A stretch of DNA of 7,142 nucleotides from Verrucomicrobiota bacterium (lineage in GTDB: Bacteria > Verrucomicrobiota > Verrucomicrobiia > Limisphaerales > JAHEOI01). The DNA lies in assembly GCA_018610125.1 (NCBI GenBank), contig JAHEOI010000141.1:1-7142 (forward strand), written 5' to 3'. The position numbers and the translations under genes are program-made. The notes under the pieces were generated by a model. That model saw nothing but the letters and a program-made list of their open reading frames with translations, did no database searches and was not told the DNA's origin. Below, in pieces: positions 6,514 through 7,142 of the stretch; position 1 is the stretch's first letter, and each line of letters begins with the position of its first letter.

Positions 6514-7142
6514 ATGAAGCTTGTATGGTCAGCGTTCAAGACCCGGGTTGGTGAGGGATCGACACAGCGAGGCCTCTTCCTGACAGTGCTCTCCCTGAGT
6601 CTCGCTTTGGCACTCACCTCATGCGGGAAACAGTCTGAGCCTGAATCGTCTCAAACAAAAAAAGAGCCTGAAGAAGGCGTTTCCATTGAGGATAGTGGGG
6701 AATCGCTTGGTAAGGAGGACGTCCCCGACAAGGCTTCGACAAAATCAGCCGGCAAGGTCACAGCCCGCATCGAGGGAGCACCCTCAAGCTGGGAGCCGGG
6801 TGGCGAATCGGAGATGCGGCTTGTTCTTGAAATCAAAGACGGATGGCATGTCAATGCCCATCCCGCTTCGTTAGATGATTTGATTCCGACTGAATTCGAG
6901 CTCAAGGGCAAGAAGGCGGTGTTGGAGTCGATTTTCTACCCGGAAGGCGAGTCGTTTTCGCTCGCGCAAATGGAAGAGCCGATCAAGGTCTACTCAGGGA
7001 AGGTTGAGATCGCCATGAGAATACGGCTGGGATCCGATTTGTCACCGGGGAAACATACATTAAACGGGGCTGTTCGGGTGCAAGCCTGTGACGACAAGCG
7101 GTGCTTGGCCCCTGGGAGCGTCCCGACGAAGTTGACGGTTGA
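6514..7142 (+). CDS. Lipoprotein with DsbD N-terminal-like (disulfide corrector) domain, 3' end cut by the window
   Basis: 209 codons are visible and the gene runs off the right edge. ATG 6514 is the first start after an in-frame TAA at 6505-6507. The hydrophobic core (about 20-35) leads into a lipobox LTSC, with Cys37 as the predicted lipidated residue. Residues about 38-85 are a polar, Glu/Lys/Ser-rich linker, as expected for a tethered envelope protein. From about residue 85 the protein resembles the N-terminal domain of DsbD (Pfam 'DsbC', PF11412): WHVNAHP at 111-117 and VQACDDKRCLAP at 189-200, with Cys192 and Cys197 in a CX4C pair that would carry the exchangeable disulfide. In DsbD this domain passes electrons to periplasmic thiol-disulfide partners. 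Whether the membrane domain of DsbD follows in the same protein cannot be seen. It is transcribed away from the pst cluster, so a functional link is not implied. No clear ribosome-binding site is visible. Confidence 0.8.
   Translation, partial: MKLVWSAFKTRVGEGSTQRGLFLTVLSLSLALALTSCGKQSEPESSQTKKEPEEGVSIEDSGESLGKEDVPDKASTKSAGKVTARIEGAPSSWEPGGESEMRLVLEIKDGWHVNAHPASLDDLIPTEFELKGKKAVLESIFYPEGESFSLAQMEEPIKVYSGKVEIAMRIRLGSDLSPGKHTLNGAVRVQACDDKRCLAPGSVPTKLTV

Noticed and set aside
6399..6617. 72-codon minus-strand open frame in the divergent region
   Set aside because: It overlaps the lipoprotein start antisense and has no recognisable features or ribosome-binding site.

Overview
The window looks like a phosphate-acquisition locus from a Gram-negative bacterium of moderately high GC content. 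It encodes an outer-membrane porin with a C-terminal phenylalanine, a periplasmic phosphate-binding protein and a lipoprotein, so a diderm envelope is clear. The lineage is not. A porin that begins with a short helical 'read-through EF-like' segment (LLREKGILTQDEANDL), next to a standalone DsbD-alpha-like lipoprotein, reminds me of the Verrucomicrobiota/Planctomycetota group. The enlarged PstC and PstA are also familiar from Gammaproteobacteria. I treat taxonomy as undecided.

Layout: four genes lie on the minus strand and are read right to left. They are a Porin_O_P (OprP/OprO-type) porin (6248 to 4776), pstS (4701 to 3712), pstC (3684 to 1393) and pstA (1367 to beyond the left edge). The gaps pstS-pstC (27 bases) and pstC-pstA (25 bases) are short, so these three are very probably one transcript. 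The porin-pstS gap is 74 bases and holds a near-perfect Pho box, TTGTCAC-AATT-CTGTCAC on the minus strand. pstS-pstC-pstA therefore appear to have a phosphate-starvation promoter of their own. No terminator is visible after the porin, so read-through from it is possible. pstB and phoU are not in the window and would be expected beyond the left edge.

A 265-base divergent intergenic region (6249-6513) separates the porin from a plus-strand lipoprotein gene that runs off the right edge. That gene has a DsbD N-terminal-like (DsbC-corrector, thiol-disulfide) domain with a CX4C pair. The intergenic region contains nested inverted repeats (about 6299-6367) and a spaced hexamer direct repeat close to the porin start.

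How it works together: the porin would let phosphate or another anion across the outer membrane, PstS would capture phosphate in the periplasm, and PstC/PstA would form the inner-membrane channel driven by the missing PstB. Both permeases are of the enlarged type. PstC has an approximately 390-residue, propeller-like extracytoplasmic domain, and PstA has a long extracytoplasmic coiled-coil domain. I see no mobile element, CRISPR array, tRNA or rRNA. I found no clearly new system. The most interesting items are the Pho box with its unusually short distance to pstS, the extra domains of the two permeases, and the unexplained structured stretch before the porin.
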